DNA of 64,000 nucleotides from Planotetraspora phitsanulokensis (lineage in GTDB: Bacteria; Actinomycetota; Actinomycetes; Streptosporangiales; Streptosporangiaceae), in NCBI RefSeq assembly GCF_016863295.1, contig NZ_BOOP01000009.1, positions 310,001 to 374,000 of the forward strand, given 5' to 3'. The notes under the pieces are model-generated. The model saw only the letters and a list, made by a program, of their open reading frames with translations. It was not told the DNA's origin and searched no databases. This document shows, one piece after another, positions 48,964-59,160 of the stretch (within the stretch, counting starts at the first letter, position 1; every line of letters begins with the position of its first letter). The position numbers and the translations under genes are program-made.

Positions 48964-50664
48964 TCAGCGCCAGGGGGCCAGGGCCGGGCGGGGGTCGGCG
49001 CAACGGTCGTCGGGCTCGCCCACTCCCCAGGTCAGCCATGAGGCCTCGCGCAACGTGCACGTGTCGAAGACCCACTCGTGCACGCCGAATCCGGGATCGA
49101 GGTTGCTCCGGTGGACGAGGACGGCGTCGCAACTCACCATGAACGGGTTCCGGCCGTCGTTCGGCTCCCTGGCGTCGCCGCAATATCCGACGACCGTCTC
49201 CAGCCACCGCCGGTAGTCTCTCCCGTTCTCCCTTCCTGCTACGGCGGGCGCCACACGCCCGGCAGGCATGTACGGGGCCGGGTCCTGACTTCCCGACAGG
49301 TTGGAGAACTTCATCGGGTCGACCTCGTTGAAGCGGAAGACACCAGGATGACTATCGACGTATGAGTCGATGACCGGATATTTGGCCCAATCCTGGCGAC
49401 TGAACGACACATCCTGCTGGTCGAACGTGTGCGGCGACATGTTCGTGACCCCGATGGCCAGTTTCGAATCGTCCGCGATGTCCCCGCTGCTGAAGATCGC
49501 CTCGATCGCCTTCGTCGTGCGCCCCAGGCTGGCGTAGTCGTCGCTCTCCCGCGTGACGTCGAGCATGCCGATCAACGGCGTACGCGGGAACTGCGACGAC
49601 ATCAGCGTGTAGGTGTCCCTCCACGCCGCCGCCTGCCGCAGCGGATCGGGAGCGAGCTCCGGGCAGGGAGTCCTCCAGTCGAAGTCGGGAGCGCCGAGGT
49701 AACCGTCGGCGTCGCGGTCACCGGCGTACCGGCCGGCATAGCCGGTGAACCGCGGGTACCACATCTCCGGATATCGCGGCGTTCCCGCGCCCCCGAGGTA
49801 GATGCCGCCGAAGCCCGGAACCTCGTCGAACCTCGCCGCGACGCGTGCGGTCGCGTTGTCGAACATGTCACCCGCCAGCGTGTCCCACGGCGTGAAACCG
49901 AATGCCTTGCCGTCGGCGTCCTGGTAGCGCACGACGCGCTCACCGAAGCCGTCCGGCGAGTCCCGGACGTACCACACGGGTGTCGAGGTCTCGCCGAGTT
50001 CGATGACGACGATCACGCGCAGGGGCGAAAGGCGGCCGGGCGCGGCGTGCCCGGCCACGTAGTCCAGCGCCTGCTGGATTCGCGAGACATCCAGATCCTG
50101 AGGGCCCGTGGGCTGGAGTTGTCTCCACGCGAGGACGACGGCGATGCCCTGCACCCAATTCGGTACATACCCATCCTCTTCGATATAGGAGTATGCGCCG
50201 GCCAGGCGCGAGTCGGACCAGCCGCCACTTACATAGACGCCTTTCGACAGATATTTCACCTTACGCACCGGAGGATTGTGCGGAGTGAATCTCACCTGGC
50301 CCGCGTACCGGCCTTCCTCGTCGTACATGTTCATCGCATACGGGACGCCGTCGGAAATCTTCCGCGTATCGACACGATGGCGGAGCCGGCCGTCCGCACA
50401 GGACGGAGTGATCCACTCAGGCGAGTCCGGAGACGTGGCATCGGTCAGCGACAATCGGCCCGGGCATCCGTTCGCCAGGAGCGTAATGATGCCGGAAACC
50501 TCGCCATACTCTCCAAAACTCGACAGAAACCGCAGATCCGATGCCGCCGCGGAACGAGGGGGCGCCCAGAAAACAATCGACGGGATGAGCATGAGAATTC
50601 CGACAAGCCGAGTCAGTGATCGTTTCACCGGGCCCAGAGTGAAGATCGAAGCAGTCTTTTTCAC
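48964..50664 (-). CDS. Exported protein, possible glycoside-hydrolase-like TIM barrel
   Basis: 566 residues with a signal sequence (TRLVGILMLIPSIVFWAPP, cleavage near SAAA at 40). The central region (about 150-430) has barrel features: VQGIAVVLAWRQLQPTGPQDLDVSRIQQALDYV, an LRVIVVIELGET strand and FGGIYLGGAGTP, as seen in GH42/GH5-type or endo-acting glycosidases, but no family can be named. The C-terminal 90 residues contain four cysteines (GYCGDA, VSCDAV, FDTCTLRE, DDRCADP). It is divergent from the acyltransferase. GTG 50664 start; a poor ribosome site makes the start uncertain. Confidence 0.55.
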   Translation of the reverse strand: MKKTASIFTLGPVKRSLTRLVGILMLIPSIVFWAPPRSAAASDLRFLSSFGEYGEVSGIITLLANGCPGRLSLTDATSPDSPEWITPSCADGRLRHRVDTRKISDGVPYAMNMYDEEGRYAGQVRFTPHNPPVRKVKYLSKGVYVSGGWSDSRLAGAYSYIEEDGYVPNWVQGIAVVLAWRQLQPTGPQDLDVSRIQQALDYVAGHAAPGRLSPLRVIVVIELGETSTPVWYVRDSPDGFGERVVRYQDADGKAFGFTPWDTLAGDMFDNATARVAARFDEVPGFGGIYLGGAGTPRYPEMWYPRFTGYAGRYAGDRDADGYLGAPDFDWRTPCPELAPDPLRQAAAWRDTYTLMSSQFPRTPLIGMLDVTRESDDYASLGRTTKAIEAIFSSGDIADDSKLAIGVTNMSPHTFDQQDVSFSRQDWAKYPVIDSYVDSHPGVFRFNEVDPMKFSNLSGSQDPAPYMPAGRVAPAVAGRENGRDYRRWLETVVGYCGDAREPNDGRNPFMVSCDAVLVHRSNLDPGFGVHEWVFDTCTLREASWLTWGVGEPDDRCADPRPALAPWR

Positions 50665-50863
50665 CTTTTCCCGGTAAACAATTGCTTAAGTCTGGGAAGC
50701 GCCGGACACGGACGTACCCGGGGTTCTCCCACAGCGAGGCGCCACCGTCGGCTTCACGGAGTTCCGCGAACGTTCCGTGAGCGCTCGTCGAATGCTCACC
50801 CTGCGCGGATACGCTCACCTTTCCCCAGTCAAGATCGAAGACCGACGGAACAGGCGGTGTGGC

Positions 50864-52000
50864 GTGGACCAGGCCACGGGTACGCATGAGCCGGGCGCCC
50901 GAGAGACGCAGAATGGGCGACTAGCGGCACGACTTGACTCTTTAACCGGATTACGATGGTTCGCGGCATTCGCCGTTTTCGGATTCCATCTCTACCATTC
51001 TCCGGTCAGGACCACCGACACGGCCTTCGAGACCGGCCTGCGGATCCTGTTCGGACCGGGGTCGGTCGGCGTGCCCTTCTTCTTCGTCCTTTCCGGGCTG
51101 GTCCTCACCTGGTCGGCCCGCCCCGGAGACGGACCCGTCGCCTTCTGGCGGCGCAGGGCCGCACGGATCGTGCCCAACCATGTCGTGACCTGGATCGCGG
51201 TGCTCGTCGTGCTGGCCGTGGCCGGCCGGCCGCCCGCGCCGGGCCCCGCGCTCAGCGGGCTCTTCCTGACGCAGGCGTGGATCCCGATCGAGGCCTACCA
51301 CTTCGGCGGGAACGCCCCGGCGTGGTCGCTCTCGTGCGAGGTGGCCTTCTACGCCGCCTTCCCCGTGCTGCTGCCGTTGCTCCGCAGAGTTCCCGGCGAT
51401 CGGCTGTGGGTGCTCGCCGCGGCCCTGGTGGGCGGAACGTGGCTCGTCCCGCTCCTCTCGCTGCCCATGTCGAGCGTGGTGGGCCTGTGGTTCGTCTGGG
51501 TCTTCCCCGGCACGCAGGTCCTCCAGTTCGCGCTGGGGACAACCCTCGCCCTGATGATCCGGGAAGGCCGGTGGCGCGGGCCGGGCGTGCTGGTGTCCTC
51601 GGCCCTGCTGCTGGCGGCGTACCTGACGCAGCCGTTCGTCTGGGAGCAGTGGCAGCGGGTCGCGTGGATGACGGGCCCACTGGCGCTGCTGATCGCCGCA
51701 GTCGCCTCCGCCGACGCCGTGGGACGGCCGTCGTGGCTCAAGTCGCCGGTCCTGATATTGCTGGGCGAGGTGTCGTTCGCCTTCTACCTGGTCCATCAGC
51801 CCGTGATCAGATTCGGAGCTCACCTGCTCGTCGGTGAGCGTTCCCCGCTTCCCACGTTGATCATGGCGGCGGTGGCCATGCTCGGGGTGTCGATCGTGCT
51901 GGCGTGGCTGCTCTACCGCCTGGTCGAGCGGCCCCTGGAACGACGGCTGCGCGGGCGGGCGAGGACCGCCCCGGCGGTCAGCGCACCGCCACCAGCGTGA
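50864..52000 (+). CDS. Acyltransferase 3 (OafA/YrhL) family membrane protein
   Basis: 378 residues with ten or so membrane helices. The family start RLDSLTGLRWFAAFAVFGFHLYHS carries the conserved Arg/His, followed by PGSVGVPFFFVLSGLVLTWSA and FWRRRAARIVPNHVV, and later LGEVSFAFYLVHQPVIRFG. These enzymes O-acylate extracytoplasmic sugars or polymers. Its neighbours suggest a surface-polymer substrate. GTG 50864 leaves 25 residues before the family motif; GTG 50777 is another possibility. The last 23 bases overlap the convergent methyltransferase. Confidence 0.88.
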   Translation: MDQATGTHEPGARETQNGRLAARLDSLTGLRWFAAFAVFGFHLYHSPVRTTDTAFETGLRILFGPGSVGVPFFFVLSGLVLTWSARPGDGPVAFWRRRAARIVPNHVVTWIAVLVVLAVAGRPPAPGPALSGLFLTQAWIPIEAYHFGGNAPAWSLSCEVAFYAAFPVLLPLLRRVPGDRLWVLAAALVGGTWLVPLLSLPMSSVVGLWFVWVFPGTQVLQFALGTTLALMIREGRWRGPGVLVSSALLLAAYLTQPFVWEQWQRVAWMTGPLALLIAAVASADAVGRPSWLKSPVLILLGEVSFAFYLVHQPVIRFGAHLLVGERSPLPTLIMAAVAMLGVSIVLAWLLYRLVERPLERRLRGRARTAPAVSAPPPA

Positions 52001-52859
52001 AGGTCAGCAGCGCCAGATCCCCGGCGTCCATGGCCGCGTAGGGGGAGGCCAGGCCGCGGCGCGCCCACTCGACATAGTGGTCCGGCGCCACCAGGTGGGG
52101 CACTATCCGCGCCGTCCACCCCGTGGCGGCCGCGGCGGCGAGGAAGTCGGCGGCCCTGAGCCGGTTCGGAATCCCGGGGAAGCTCATGGCGCGGTACACC
52201 CACCGCCGGTAGCGCAGCATGTTGAGCGGGTCACGCCGCCGGACGCCGCGCATGTGGATCATCCCGTCGATGTGGTGGCACATCATGCCTCCAGGCGCGA
52301 CGAGATCGGCCAGGCGGGCGAAGGTCGTCCGGACGTCGTCGAAATGCTCGAGGGCCGCGTTGCTGACCACCAGGTCGAACGGCCCCTCCACTTCCGCCAT
52401 TTCGGGATATGTGGTGATGTGGTAGCCGATCTGCTCGAGGTCGACCTGAGTGCCGAGGCGGCCGCCGAGCGCCTCGTAGAACGCCGGGTTCGTGTCGGAC
52501 GCCAGCGCGAAGAGATCCGCGGCGGCGTAGGACTTCGCGCCGCGTGCGAGGAGCACGGCCCCCGTTCCCAGGTCGGGGCCGGGGCCGAGTTCCAGGATCC
52601 GGCGGCCGGCGAAATCGAGCTCGCAGTCCTTGGCCCACCGGTCGGCCACGCCGATCACGTAGTCCACGCTGCGTTCCACCTCGTCGGCGGAGAACGCCCG
52701 CGGCGTCCGGTATCCGCGTATCCGATGTCTCGCCGCGTTGGCCAGGCCCATCCCCAGCCCGGCCGCCCACCAGAGCAGCTGGGAACTGCCCGCGGCCTCG
52801 TAGGTGACCGGACCGGGACCCGCCGCGCCGCCGGGAACGTCTGCGTCTGAAGTCGTCAT
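51978..52859 (-). CDS. Class I SAM-dependent methyltransferase
   Basis: 293 residues. SAM motif I is RILELGPGPDLGTGAVLLARG (about 87-107); the acidic loop is AADLF, and motif IV region FDLVVSNAALEHFDD, then LVAPGGMMCHHIDG. The N-terminus has a hydrophobic amphipathic stretch (LWWAAGLGMGLANAARHRIRG) that could attach to the membrane. It is the last gene of the run on the minus strand beginning with pstC, 46 bp after the four-repeat protein, so it may modify a surface glycan or lipid. Confidence 0.85.
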   Translation of the reverse strand: MTTSDADVPGGAAGPGPVTYEAAGSSQLLWWAAGLGMGLANAARHRIRGYRTPRAFSADEVERSVDYVIGVADRWAKDCELDFAGRRILELGPGPDLGTGAVLLARGAKSYAAADLFALASDTNPAFYEALGGRLGTQVDLEQIGYHITTYPEMAEVEGPFDLVVSNAALEHFDDVRTTFARLADLVAPGGMMCHHIDGMIHMRGVRRRDPLNMLRYRRWVYRAMSFPGIPNRLRAADFLAAAAATGWTARIVPHLVAPDHYVEWARRGLASPYAAMDAGDLALLTFTLVAVR

Positions 52860-52905
52860 CGGATTCCTGAGGTGTCGTGGATCACAGCGTGGATCACAGA
52901 GCTGA

Positions 52906-55281
52906 TCACAGAGCGGGGCCGAGGGCGCCGCGGCCCCACGCCTGGGCGACTGCCACGGGATCGGTGACGGTCGCCTGGCCGCGCGCGGCGCCGAGCGCCG
53001 TGAGGAAGTCGTTCAGGCAGTACGATTCGGCGCTTCCCGTCCAATGTGTGCGCCAGTCGGACCCGGTGCAGTCCCACGACTCCCCCTGGCCCGGGTTCAC
53101 GATGTGGGTCCCGCGCACGAATCTGTACGCCTGCAGCGACCGCCAGGTCCCGGTGTATCCCCTGAGGAAGTCGGCCAGCCGGTCGGGCGAGGCGTAGGAG
53201 TAGTCGTTCACCCCGTTGGGGCTGGGCACCCACCGACTGCAGGGCAGGGTCTGGTCGGCGCACTTCCCGCCCGGGATGCTCCATGTGCTCTGGAAGTACG
53301 GCGCGGCCAGTCCACCGGGGGTGCCGGGCGGGCTGTTGACACCGGTTCCGTACTTCCGGCCGAAGGCGAAACAGGAGGACACGACGTCCTGCTGGATCTG
53401 CGTGCTCTGCTTGTCGTTGGGGTAGATGAACAACCCCCACGCCCGGGTGTGGCCATGGGCCGCGAGCGGGGTGAGCGAGCCGCACGACTCCGCGCGCTGG
53501 TCGGCGGGACTCAGCACGGTCATGTCGCGGTACGACATGCTGTGGCTCACGAAGGTCCAGCCGTACTGGTCGCGCAGGTCGGCGAGATCGGCCCAGTTCG
53601 CGTAGTCGACGAGCTCCGACAGGCACAGCCGGCCCTGCTCCAGGGTCCGGTCGACCACGACCGTGCCGGTGGCGGGGAACCCTCGTGCCTTGAACAGCCG
53701 GGCGAGCTCGTCCAGCGGCACCGCGCCCCGCAGAGTGCGGCACAGCCCGTCCGTGGCCGCCCACTGGGAGCGGGACATCAGCAGCGTGACGTACCTGCCG
53801 TCCGTTCCGGGGTCGTGGTCGAAGGACTGCCAGCGGCTGACCTCCTTGCCCGCCGTGTCCACGATCCTCACGCCCAGGACGTAGTGGCCGGCGCCCGGCG
53901 CGTGCCAGTCGTACGACCACGTCTCCCCCGTCACCGTGGCCGGGAACCACTTCGTGGCTCCCCAGGTCCCGTTCGCCTGCCACCACTTGCCGGTGTCCCT
54001 GTCCTGGACCCCGACGAGGACGTTCGCGACGGCGACGTCGTCGGCGGCGGTGCCGCGCATGCGGATGTCCGGCGAGGCGAAGGCCTGCCCCCCGGCCGGT
54101 TCGGTGACCGTTCCCGTCGGCGGGCTCACGTCGGGCGCCGGCGCGGAGACGGTGAAGGGGACCCAGGGATGCGCGGCGTCGGGGCGACCGGACACGTCGG
54201 TGGAAAGCACCGCCAGGCCGTAGCTTCCGGGAGCGGGCGGCGCCCAGGTGAAGGACCACCCGGCCTCGGTGAACGACATCTGGCCCGTCGCCGACACCGT
54301 CCAGGATTTGCCGACCGCGGGTCCGGTGAGCGTCGCGGGGCGGTCCTGGTAGTCGCCCCAGGTGCCGTCGTTGCGCCACCAGAGCTTGCTGACCCGGTCC
54401 ATGACGGCCACGCGCACGGACGCGGCACCGCGGTTGTCGGTGACGGAGCCCGTCCAGGTGATCGGGTGCCGGGCCGGATAGGAGGCCTGCCCGGCGGAGA
54501 CCGTCACGACCGGCGGGGTCGCGTCGGTGAACAGCGGCACCGACGCCGAGACGGCGGTGACTCCCTGGGCGTCCCGGGTCCGCACCGCCACCCAGTAGTC
54601 CCCCTCACGCGGGGGCGTCCAGTCGTATCTCCACGTGACCCCCGTGGCCCCGGGCGAGTCGATCGTCACCGGCAACATCTCGAACGCGCCCCAGGTCCCG
54701 TCCGCGTGCCAGAAGTTGCCGGTGGCCCTCTCGAAGATGGTCAGGGCGGCCCAGGTCACTCCGCCGGACGCCTGCCCGACGCCCCGCATCGTCATCGTGG
54801 TGCCCACCCTGACGATGGCGCCGGCAGCCGGTTCGGTCACCACGCCCGCCGGAGAGCTCGGCGTCGCCGGCAGGTCGGCGACGGTGAACCGCCGGTACGG
54901 CAACGTGGTGTCGATGGAGCCGTCGGCCGCCGTCGCCTTGGCCTGGACGAGGTAGTCACCGGGCTCGGGGTTCGGCCAGGTGAAACTCCACGAGCCGGAT
55001 CCGTCGAGCTCGGCGTCGTGGCCCTCGTAGTCGCCCCAGGTGCCGTCGGAGTGCCACCAGAGCTTGCCGACCCGGTCGGAGACCGCGACCACCATCCGCG
55101 TCGCGCCGCTCATCGTGCCGCTGAACGTGATCGGCGCCCTGGTGTAGAGGGCGCCGTCCGCTGACGGCTCCGCGATCACACCCGCCGGGGCCGCGGCCGC
55201 GGGGGCCGCGGCGACCACGACCAGGCCGCCGCTCAGCATGGCGAACGCGACCACGCGGGCGAGAAGTCTCCGAAGTCTCAT
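52906..55281 (-). CDS. Secreted protein with four WxxDGTWG repeats and polysaccharide-deacetylase-like C-terminus
   Basis: 791 residues; Sec signal (LRRLLARVVAFAMLSGGLVVVAAAPAAAAP). Four beta-sandwich-like repeats of about 115-135 residues follow, each with a stamp such as KLWWHSDGTWGDYEGH, GNFWHADGTWGAFEML, KLWWRNDGTWGDYQDR or GKWWQANGTWGATKWF and ending in a PxxGxYxxxVxxxD strand. The last 270 residues resemble a polysaccharide-deacetylase fold (LFKARGFPATGTVVVD, YGWTFVSHSMSYRDM, HTRAWGLFIYPND, TGTWRSLQAYRFVRGTH), but typical metal ligands are not evident. It probably binds and remodels surface glycans. Confidence 0.7.
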   Translation of the reverse strand: MRLRRLLARVVAFAMLSGGLVVVAAAPAAAAPAGVIAEPSADGALYTRAPITFSGTMSGATRMVVAVSDRVGKLWWHSDGTWGDYEGHDAELDGSGSWSFTWPNPEPGDYLVQAKATAADGSIDTTLPYRRFTVADLPATPSSPAGVVTEPAAGAIVRVGTTMTMRGVGQASGGVTWAALTIFERATGNFWHADGTWGAFEMLPVTIDSPGATGVTWRYDWTPPREGDYWVAVRTRDAQGVTAVSASVPLFTDATPPVVTVSAGQASYPARHPITWTGSVTDNRGAASVRVAVMDRVSKLWWRNDGTWGDYQDRPATLTGPAVGKSWTVSATGQMSFTEAGWSFTWAPPAPGSYGLAVLSTDVSGRPDAAHPWVPFTVSAPAPDVSPPTGTVTEPAGGQAFASPDIRMRGTAADDVAVANVLVGVQDRDTGKWWQANGTWGATKWFPATVTGETWSYDWHAPGAGHYVLGVRIVDTAGKEVSRWQSFDHDPGTDGRYVTLLMSRSQWAATDGLCRTLRGAVPLDELARLFKARGFPATGTVVVDRTLEQGRLCLSELVDYANWADLADLRDQYGWTFVSHSMSYRDMTVLSPADQRAESCGSLTPLAAHGHTRAWGLFIYPNDKQSTQIQQDVVSSCFAFGRKYGTGVNSPPGTPGGLAAPYFQSTWSIPGGKCADQTLPCSRWVPSPNGVNDYSYASPDRLADFLRGYTGTWRSLQAYRFVRGTHIVNPGQGESWDCTGSDWRTHWTGSAESYCLNDFLTALGAARGQATVTDPVAVAQAWGRGALGPAL

Positions 55282-55345
55282 CGTGCTCTTTCCATCGTTC
55301 TCGCCGGGAGGACACGCCGTCACGCGCCCTGGCGGGGACCGCCGC

Positions 55346-57130
55346 TCACTCGGTGGGCCGGCCGCCCATCCGGATGAGCCGGCGCAGACCGCCGAGGATC
55401 AGTGGGGCGAAGACGATCGCCAGCACGGCCAGTGCCAGCCCGAACAGGCCCCAGGGCGGGCCTGCCGATGAGGCCACCGTGTCCAGTTCCTTGGCGGCTC
55501 CGGCCGCGAGGTTCGGGTCGATGCTGCCGTTGCCCCCCGTGACGGGTATGGGCTGGCCGTTCTCGTCCACGGTCATCGGGACGCCGTCGGGCCCGATCGT
55601 GGTCCCCGGAGTGGTCGACCCCGGTGTGGTCGGTCCGTTGCTCGGGTCGCCTCCGTTGTGGTTCGGCGTGTTTCCGCCGTTGCCGTTGCCGCCCCCACCG
55701 TTGCCGCCGCCACCGCCGCCGTTGCCGCCCCCACCGTTACCGCCGCCACCGCCGCCGTTGCCGCCCCCACCGTTGCCGCCCCCGCCGCCGCCGTTGCCGC
55801 CCCCACCGCCACCGCCACCGCCGCCGTTCGAGGGCGGGGGGTCCTTGATGGACGACTCACCGGAGTCGGCGCATTTCTTCCCATTGGGGAGCGTCAGGTC
55901 CTTGTAGTACTGCCCCCAGGTGTCCGGGCTGCTGGGAATCGTGGGATGGCCCGGCACCTGGTCGAGCACGTCGAAGCCCTGCTGGATGAGGTTTCCCGGC
56001 AACGGGGAGTAGCCGATCTCGTCGACGCTCTTCTGTCCGTCGGTGATGGAGTAGAGCACGAACTGGGAGAGGGTCTCCCCCTTGGCCCGATCGAACCCGT
56101 CGGTGGGCACGATGACGTAGTTGTAGCTGGAGATCGGGTAGGCGTTGGGGTCAGGGTGCGTGTGGACCTTGTCGAGCTTGTACGTCCCGTCGGGGTTGCG
56201 CTGGGCCGCGGTGAGGGCGATGGCCTGGTTGCACGCCGTCGGCAACGTGTAGCTGCCGTTGGAGTTCTTGATCCTCGCCACAGGTACGTCGATCTGCAGG
56301 GCGTAGGCGTACTCCGCGTACCCGATCCAGCCCCAGCTGGCGTTGCCGTTCGCCACCTGGATCGCCACTCGGTCGGAGCCGTCGACGAGGTCGATGTCCG
56401 GCCGCTGCGGCCACACGTCCGTCGGGCCGCAGGCTCTGTCGGTGCACTTGACCGACTTCTCGGTGGAGCATCCGTTCGGGTTGCCGGCGACACCCTCCAT
56501 GTACGCCTTCCACCGGTCCGGGTCCATCTGGTTCAGGTAGTCCGTGAAGACGGCCGTCGTGCCCGATCCACCGGTGCGGGCCACGGGCCGGACCCGGACG
56601 TGCGGCAGCCGGTTCGCGAGGCTGGGATTCTCGGCCTTGACCGCCGGGTCGTCCCAGTACATCACCGGCTGGCTCGTGTCGGCGCACGAGAACATGTTCT
56701 GGGTGAACAACCGCACGAGGAGCTGGCCCGAGAGCTGGATGTCCCTGATGGGCCTGCCCGCGTTGTCCCGGACGTTGAACATGATCGACGTCCCGCCGGC
56801 GACCAGCGGCATGTAGGTGAACTTGAATGACGGATCCTGCTCGACGCCCAGACCGCCGGGGAAGTTGTAGGAGACGTCGCTCGACGCGAAGTCGACCAGA
56901 CGTGAGGCGAACTCCTGCCGCCCCTGGGTCGAACCCTTGGGCGCGAAGTTGACGCTCAGTCCCTTCAGTCGCGCGACGTCGGACATCCACTGCTGGATCG
57001 CTACGTACGCGAATGTCGAACCGGAGCCGTTCACTGTCGTGGCGGCCCATGCGGGCGAGGCGGAGACCGGGGCCAGTATGACCAGCAGCAGCGCCACGAT
57101 CACATGGGCGGTCCGGCGGACGATTCGCAT
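55346..57130 (-). CDS. Membrane-tethered PstS-like phosphate-type binding protein
   Basis: 594 residues: signal peptide (about 1-29), a PstS-type binding module (about 30-425: VNGSGSTFAYVAIQQWMSDV, PKGSTQGRQEFASRLVDFASSDVSY, GGSGTTAVFTDYLNQM), a Gly/Asn linker of about 55 residues with NGGGGGGNGGGG-type units, a spacer and a C-terminal membrane helix (LFGLALAVLAIVFAPLILGG) with basic tail. PstS is normally a free or lipid-anchored protein, so a long C-terminal tether is unusual. It follows pstB by 15 bp. The ligand may be phosphate or another anion. Confidence 0.8.
   Translation of the reverse strand: MRIVRRTAHVIVALLLVILAPVSASPAWAATTVNGSGSTFAYVAIQQWMSDVARLKGLSVNFAPKGSTQGRQEFASRLVDFASSDVSYNFPGGLGVEQDPSFKFTYMPLVAGGTSIMFNVRDNAGRPIRDIQLSGQLLVRLFTQNMFSCADTSQPVMYWDDPAVKAENPSLANRLPHVRVRPVARTGGSGTTAVFTDYLNQMDPDRWKAYMEGVAGNPNGCSTEKSVKCTDRACGPTDVWPQRPDIDLVDGSDRVAIQVANGNASWGWIGYAEYAYALQIDVPVARIKNSNGSYTLPTACNQAIALTAAQRNPDGTYKLDKVHTHPDPNAYPISSYNYVIVPTDGFDRAKGETLSQFVLYSITDGQKSVDEIGYSPLPGNLIQQGFDVLDQVPGHPTIPSSPDTWGQYYKDLTLPNGKKCADSGESSIKDPPPSNGGGGGGGGGGNGGGGGGNGGGGNGGGGGGNGGGGNGGGGGGNGGGGNGNGGNTPNHNGGDPSNGPTTPGSTTPGTTIGPDGVPMTVDENGQPIPVTGGNGSIDPNLAAGAAKELDTVASSAGPPWGLFGLALAVLAIVFAPLILGGLRRLIRMGGRPTE
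55676..55830. repeat. Gly/Asn-rich linker repeat in the PstS-like gene
   Basis: Tandem GCC-rich trinucleotides (CCGCCGCCACCG, GTTGCCGCCC) encode repeated NGGGGGGNGGGG units on the minus strand. Slippage between copies could change linker length between strains. Confidence 0.8.
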
Positions 57131-57145
57131 ACCTGTGCTCCTGGC

Positions 57146-57967
57146 TCAGCCGAACCGGCCGTTGACGTAGTCGGCCGTCCTCGGGTCGTGGGGATCGGAG
57201 AAGATCTGCTCGGTGGGGCCCTGCTCGACGACCCTGCCGGGTTCGTCCTCGGCCGCGAGGAAGAAGGCGCAGTGCTGGGAGACCCGCTGCGCCTGCTGCA
57301 TGTTGTGGGTGACGATGACGATCGTCACCTGGTCCTTCAGCTCGAGGATGGTCTCCTCGATCCGCCGGGTCGAGGTGGGGTCGAGGGCCGAGCACGGCTC
57401 GTCCATCAAGAGCACGTCGGGGCTGACCGCCAGCGACCGCGCGATGCACAGACGCTGCTGCTGACCGCCGGACAGGCCGCCCGCCGGGGCGCCGAGCCGG
57501 TTGCGCACCTCGTTCCACAGGCCGGCCCTGCGCAGGCTCGTCTCGATGAGCTCGTCGCGGTCGCGGACCTTCCGCCCGGTCAGGCGCAGGCCGGCCGCGA
57601 CGTTGTCCGCGATGGTCATCGCGGGGAACGGGTTCGGCTTCTGGAAGACCATGCCGATACGGCGGCGCACCTCGGTCAGGCGCAGGCCCGCGCCGTAGAT
57701 GTCGTGTCCGTCGAGCAGGACGGAGCCGGCGAGCGTGGCGATCGGCACGAGTTCGTGCATCCGGTTGAGCGTCCGCAGGAACGTCGACTTGCCGCATCCT
57801 GAGGGCCCGATGAGCGCGGTGACGACCCCCGCGTCCATCTTGATGTCGACCCCCTCGAGCACCTTGCGAGCGCCGAACCAGCAACTCACCTGGACGCCTT
57901 CGAGGACGCCGCCGACGGCGGGCGCCGCCTCCGCGGCGGCGGACTGATCGACCTCTGGCACGGTCAT
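57146..57967 (-). CDS. pstB: Phosphate-type ABC transporter ATPase
   Basis: 273 residues. Walker [10 protein letters not shown] (about 50-58), the Q loop [11 protein letters not shown], signature [27 protein letters not shown] including Walker B, and switch histidine VTHNMQQA. The sequence is of the PstB type, with the NRM segment after Walker A and the QKPNPFP Q loop. It powers the PstC/PstA channel. ATG 57967 overlaps the pstA stop (ATGA). There is no phoU gene at the end of the operon. Confidence 0.93.
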   Translation of the reverse strand: MTVPEVDQSAAAEAAPAVGGVLEGVQVSCWFGARKVLEGVDIKMDAGVVTALIGPSGCGKSTFLRTLNRMHELVPIATLAGSVLLDGHDIYGAGLRLTEVRRRIGMVFQKPNPFPAMTIADNVAAGLRLTGRKVRDRDELIETSLRRAGLWNEVRNRLGAPAGGLSGGQQQRLCIARSLAVSPDVLLMDEPCSALDPTSTRRIEETILELKDQVTIVIVTHNMQQAQRVSQHCAFFLAAEDEPGRVVEQGPTEQIFSDPHDPRTADYVNGRFG

Positions 57968-59160
57968 GAAGGGTTTCCTCCATCGGATGTGGTCCTGGAT
58001 GCGCGGCGGCGGGGGACGCGGAGTCGGCGCCGCCCCGGGCTCGCCGATCCGACGATCCGGGCGAGCACGAACAGCAGCAGGACGACGGCCAGCAGGACGA
58101 GCGCGCCCGCCCACGCTCTGTCGACCTGGTTCTCCTGAGAGCTCCTGATCTGGGTGAAGACGAACAGCGGCAGGTTGTCCTGATGGCCGGAGAACGGGTT
58201 GACGTTCATCACCGTCGTGCCGCCCGTGGTCATGAGCACGGGGGCCGTCTCGCCGACGACCCGCGCCATGCCGAGGATCACGGCGGTGGACAGCCCGGCC
58301 CTGGCCGTGGGGAGCACGACCATGAGCACGCTCCGCCAGTACGGCGCGCCCAGCGCGAGCGCGGCCTCACGCAGCCCTCCGGGCACCACGTGCAGCACCT
58401 GCTCCGCGGCGATGGTGACCGTCGGGAGCATCAGGATGGCCAGCGCGAGGCTGCCCACGATGCCCGACTGCAACCAGATGTGCGGCTTGATCACGATGGA
58501 GAAGATGAACAGGCCCGCGACGATCGACGGCAGCGCGGTCATCGCGTCGGCGACGAGCCGGACGGGACGCGCCAGGGGACCCTGGATCTCGCTCAGGTAG
58601 ACGGCTGTCAGCAGGCCGAGCGGCACCGCGATCGCCGTGGCGAGGGCCAGCTGTTCCAGAGTCCCGATGATCGAGTGCAGCGCACCTCCCTCGGTCGCCT
58701 TCGACAGCGGCCCGACGATCTGCATGGTCTCGGTGAAGAAGTTCGGGCGCAGGACCTCGGCGCCCCGCTTCACGACATAGCCGACCACGAACACGATCGG
58801 CGCGAAGGCGAACAGCGCCCCCGTCGCGATGAGGACCGTGACCAGCCTGTCCTTGGCCGCCGTGGCGCCCTGCCCGTCCCTGATCACGAACCAGTAGATC
58901 GGCAGGAACAGCACGTAGGCCAGCAGGACGTACGCGATGGGCATCACCCGGAACGGCAGCAGCCGCCCGAAGATCATCCAGGTGAGCGCGGCAGAGGCTC
59001 CCAGCGCACCGGCGATCTCCGCGAGGTCGGTCCACCGCCATGCCCTCGGCCGCCGCCGGGGCGGCACCTTCCCACGCGGGCCCGCGGCCGGCGCGGAAGC
59101 GGGCTGCCGCCCTTCCGGCGCGCGCGGATTCGGGAGGACCTTGGTCTCCGGCATGGTCAT
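57964..59160 (-). CDS. pstA: Phosphate-type ABC permease
   Basis: 398 residues, longer than the usual 280-300 because of a cytosolic Pro/Arg-rich N-terminus and two extra helices ([33 protein letters not shown]). The PstA core follows: [54 protein letters not shown], and the ATPase-contact loop [31 protein letters not shown] 59160 overlaps the pstC stop. With PstC it forms the channel. Confidence 0.93.
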   Translation of the reverse strand: MTMPETKVLPNPRAPEGRQPASAPAAGPRGKVPPRRRPRAWRWTDLAEIAGALGASAALTWMIFGRLLPFRVMPIAYVLLAYVLFLPIYWFVIRDGQGATAAKDRLVTVLIATGALFAFAPIVFVVGYVVKRGAEVLRPNFFTETMQIVGPLSKATEGGALHSIIGTLEQLALATAIAVPLGLLTAVYLSEIQGPLARPVRLVADAMTALPSIVAGLFIFSIVIKPHIWLQSGIVGSLALAILMLPTVTIAAEQVLHVVPGGLREAALALGAPYWRSVLMVVLPTARAGLSTAVILGMARVVGETAPVLMTTGGTTVMNVNPFSGHQDNLPLFVFTQIRSSQENQVDRAWAGALVLLAVVLLLFVLARIVGSASPGRRRLRVPRRRASRTTSDGGNPS

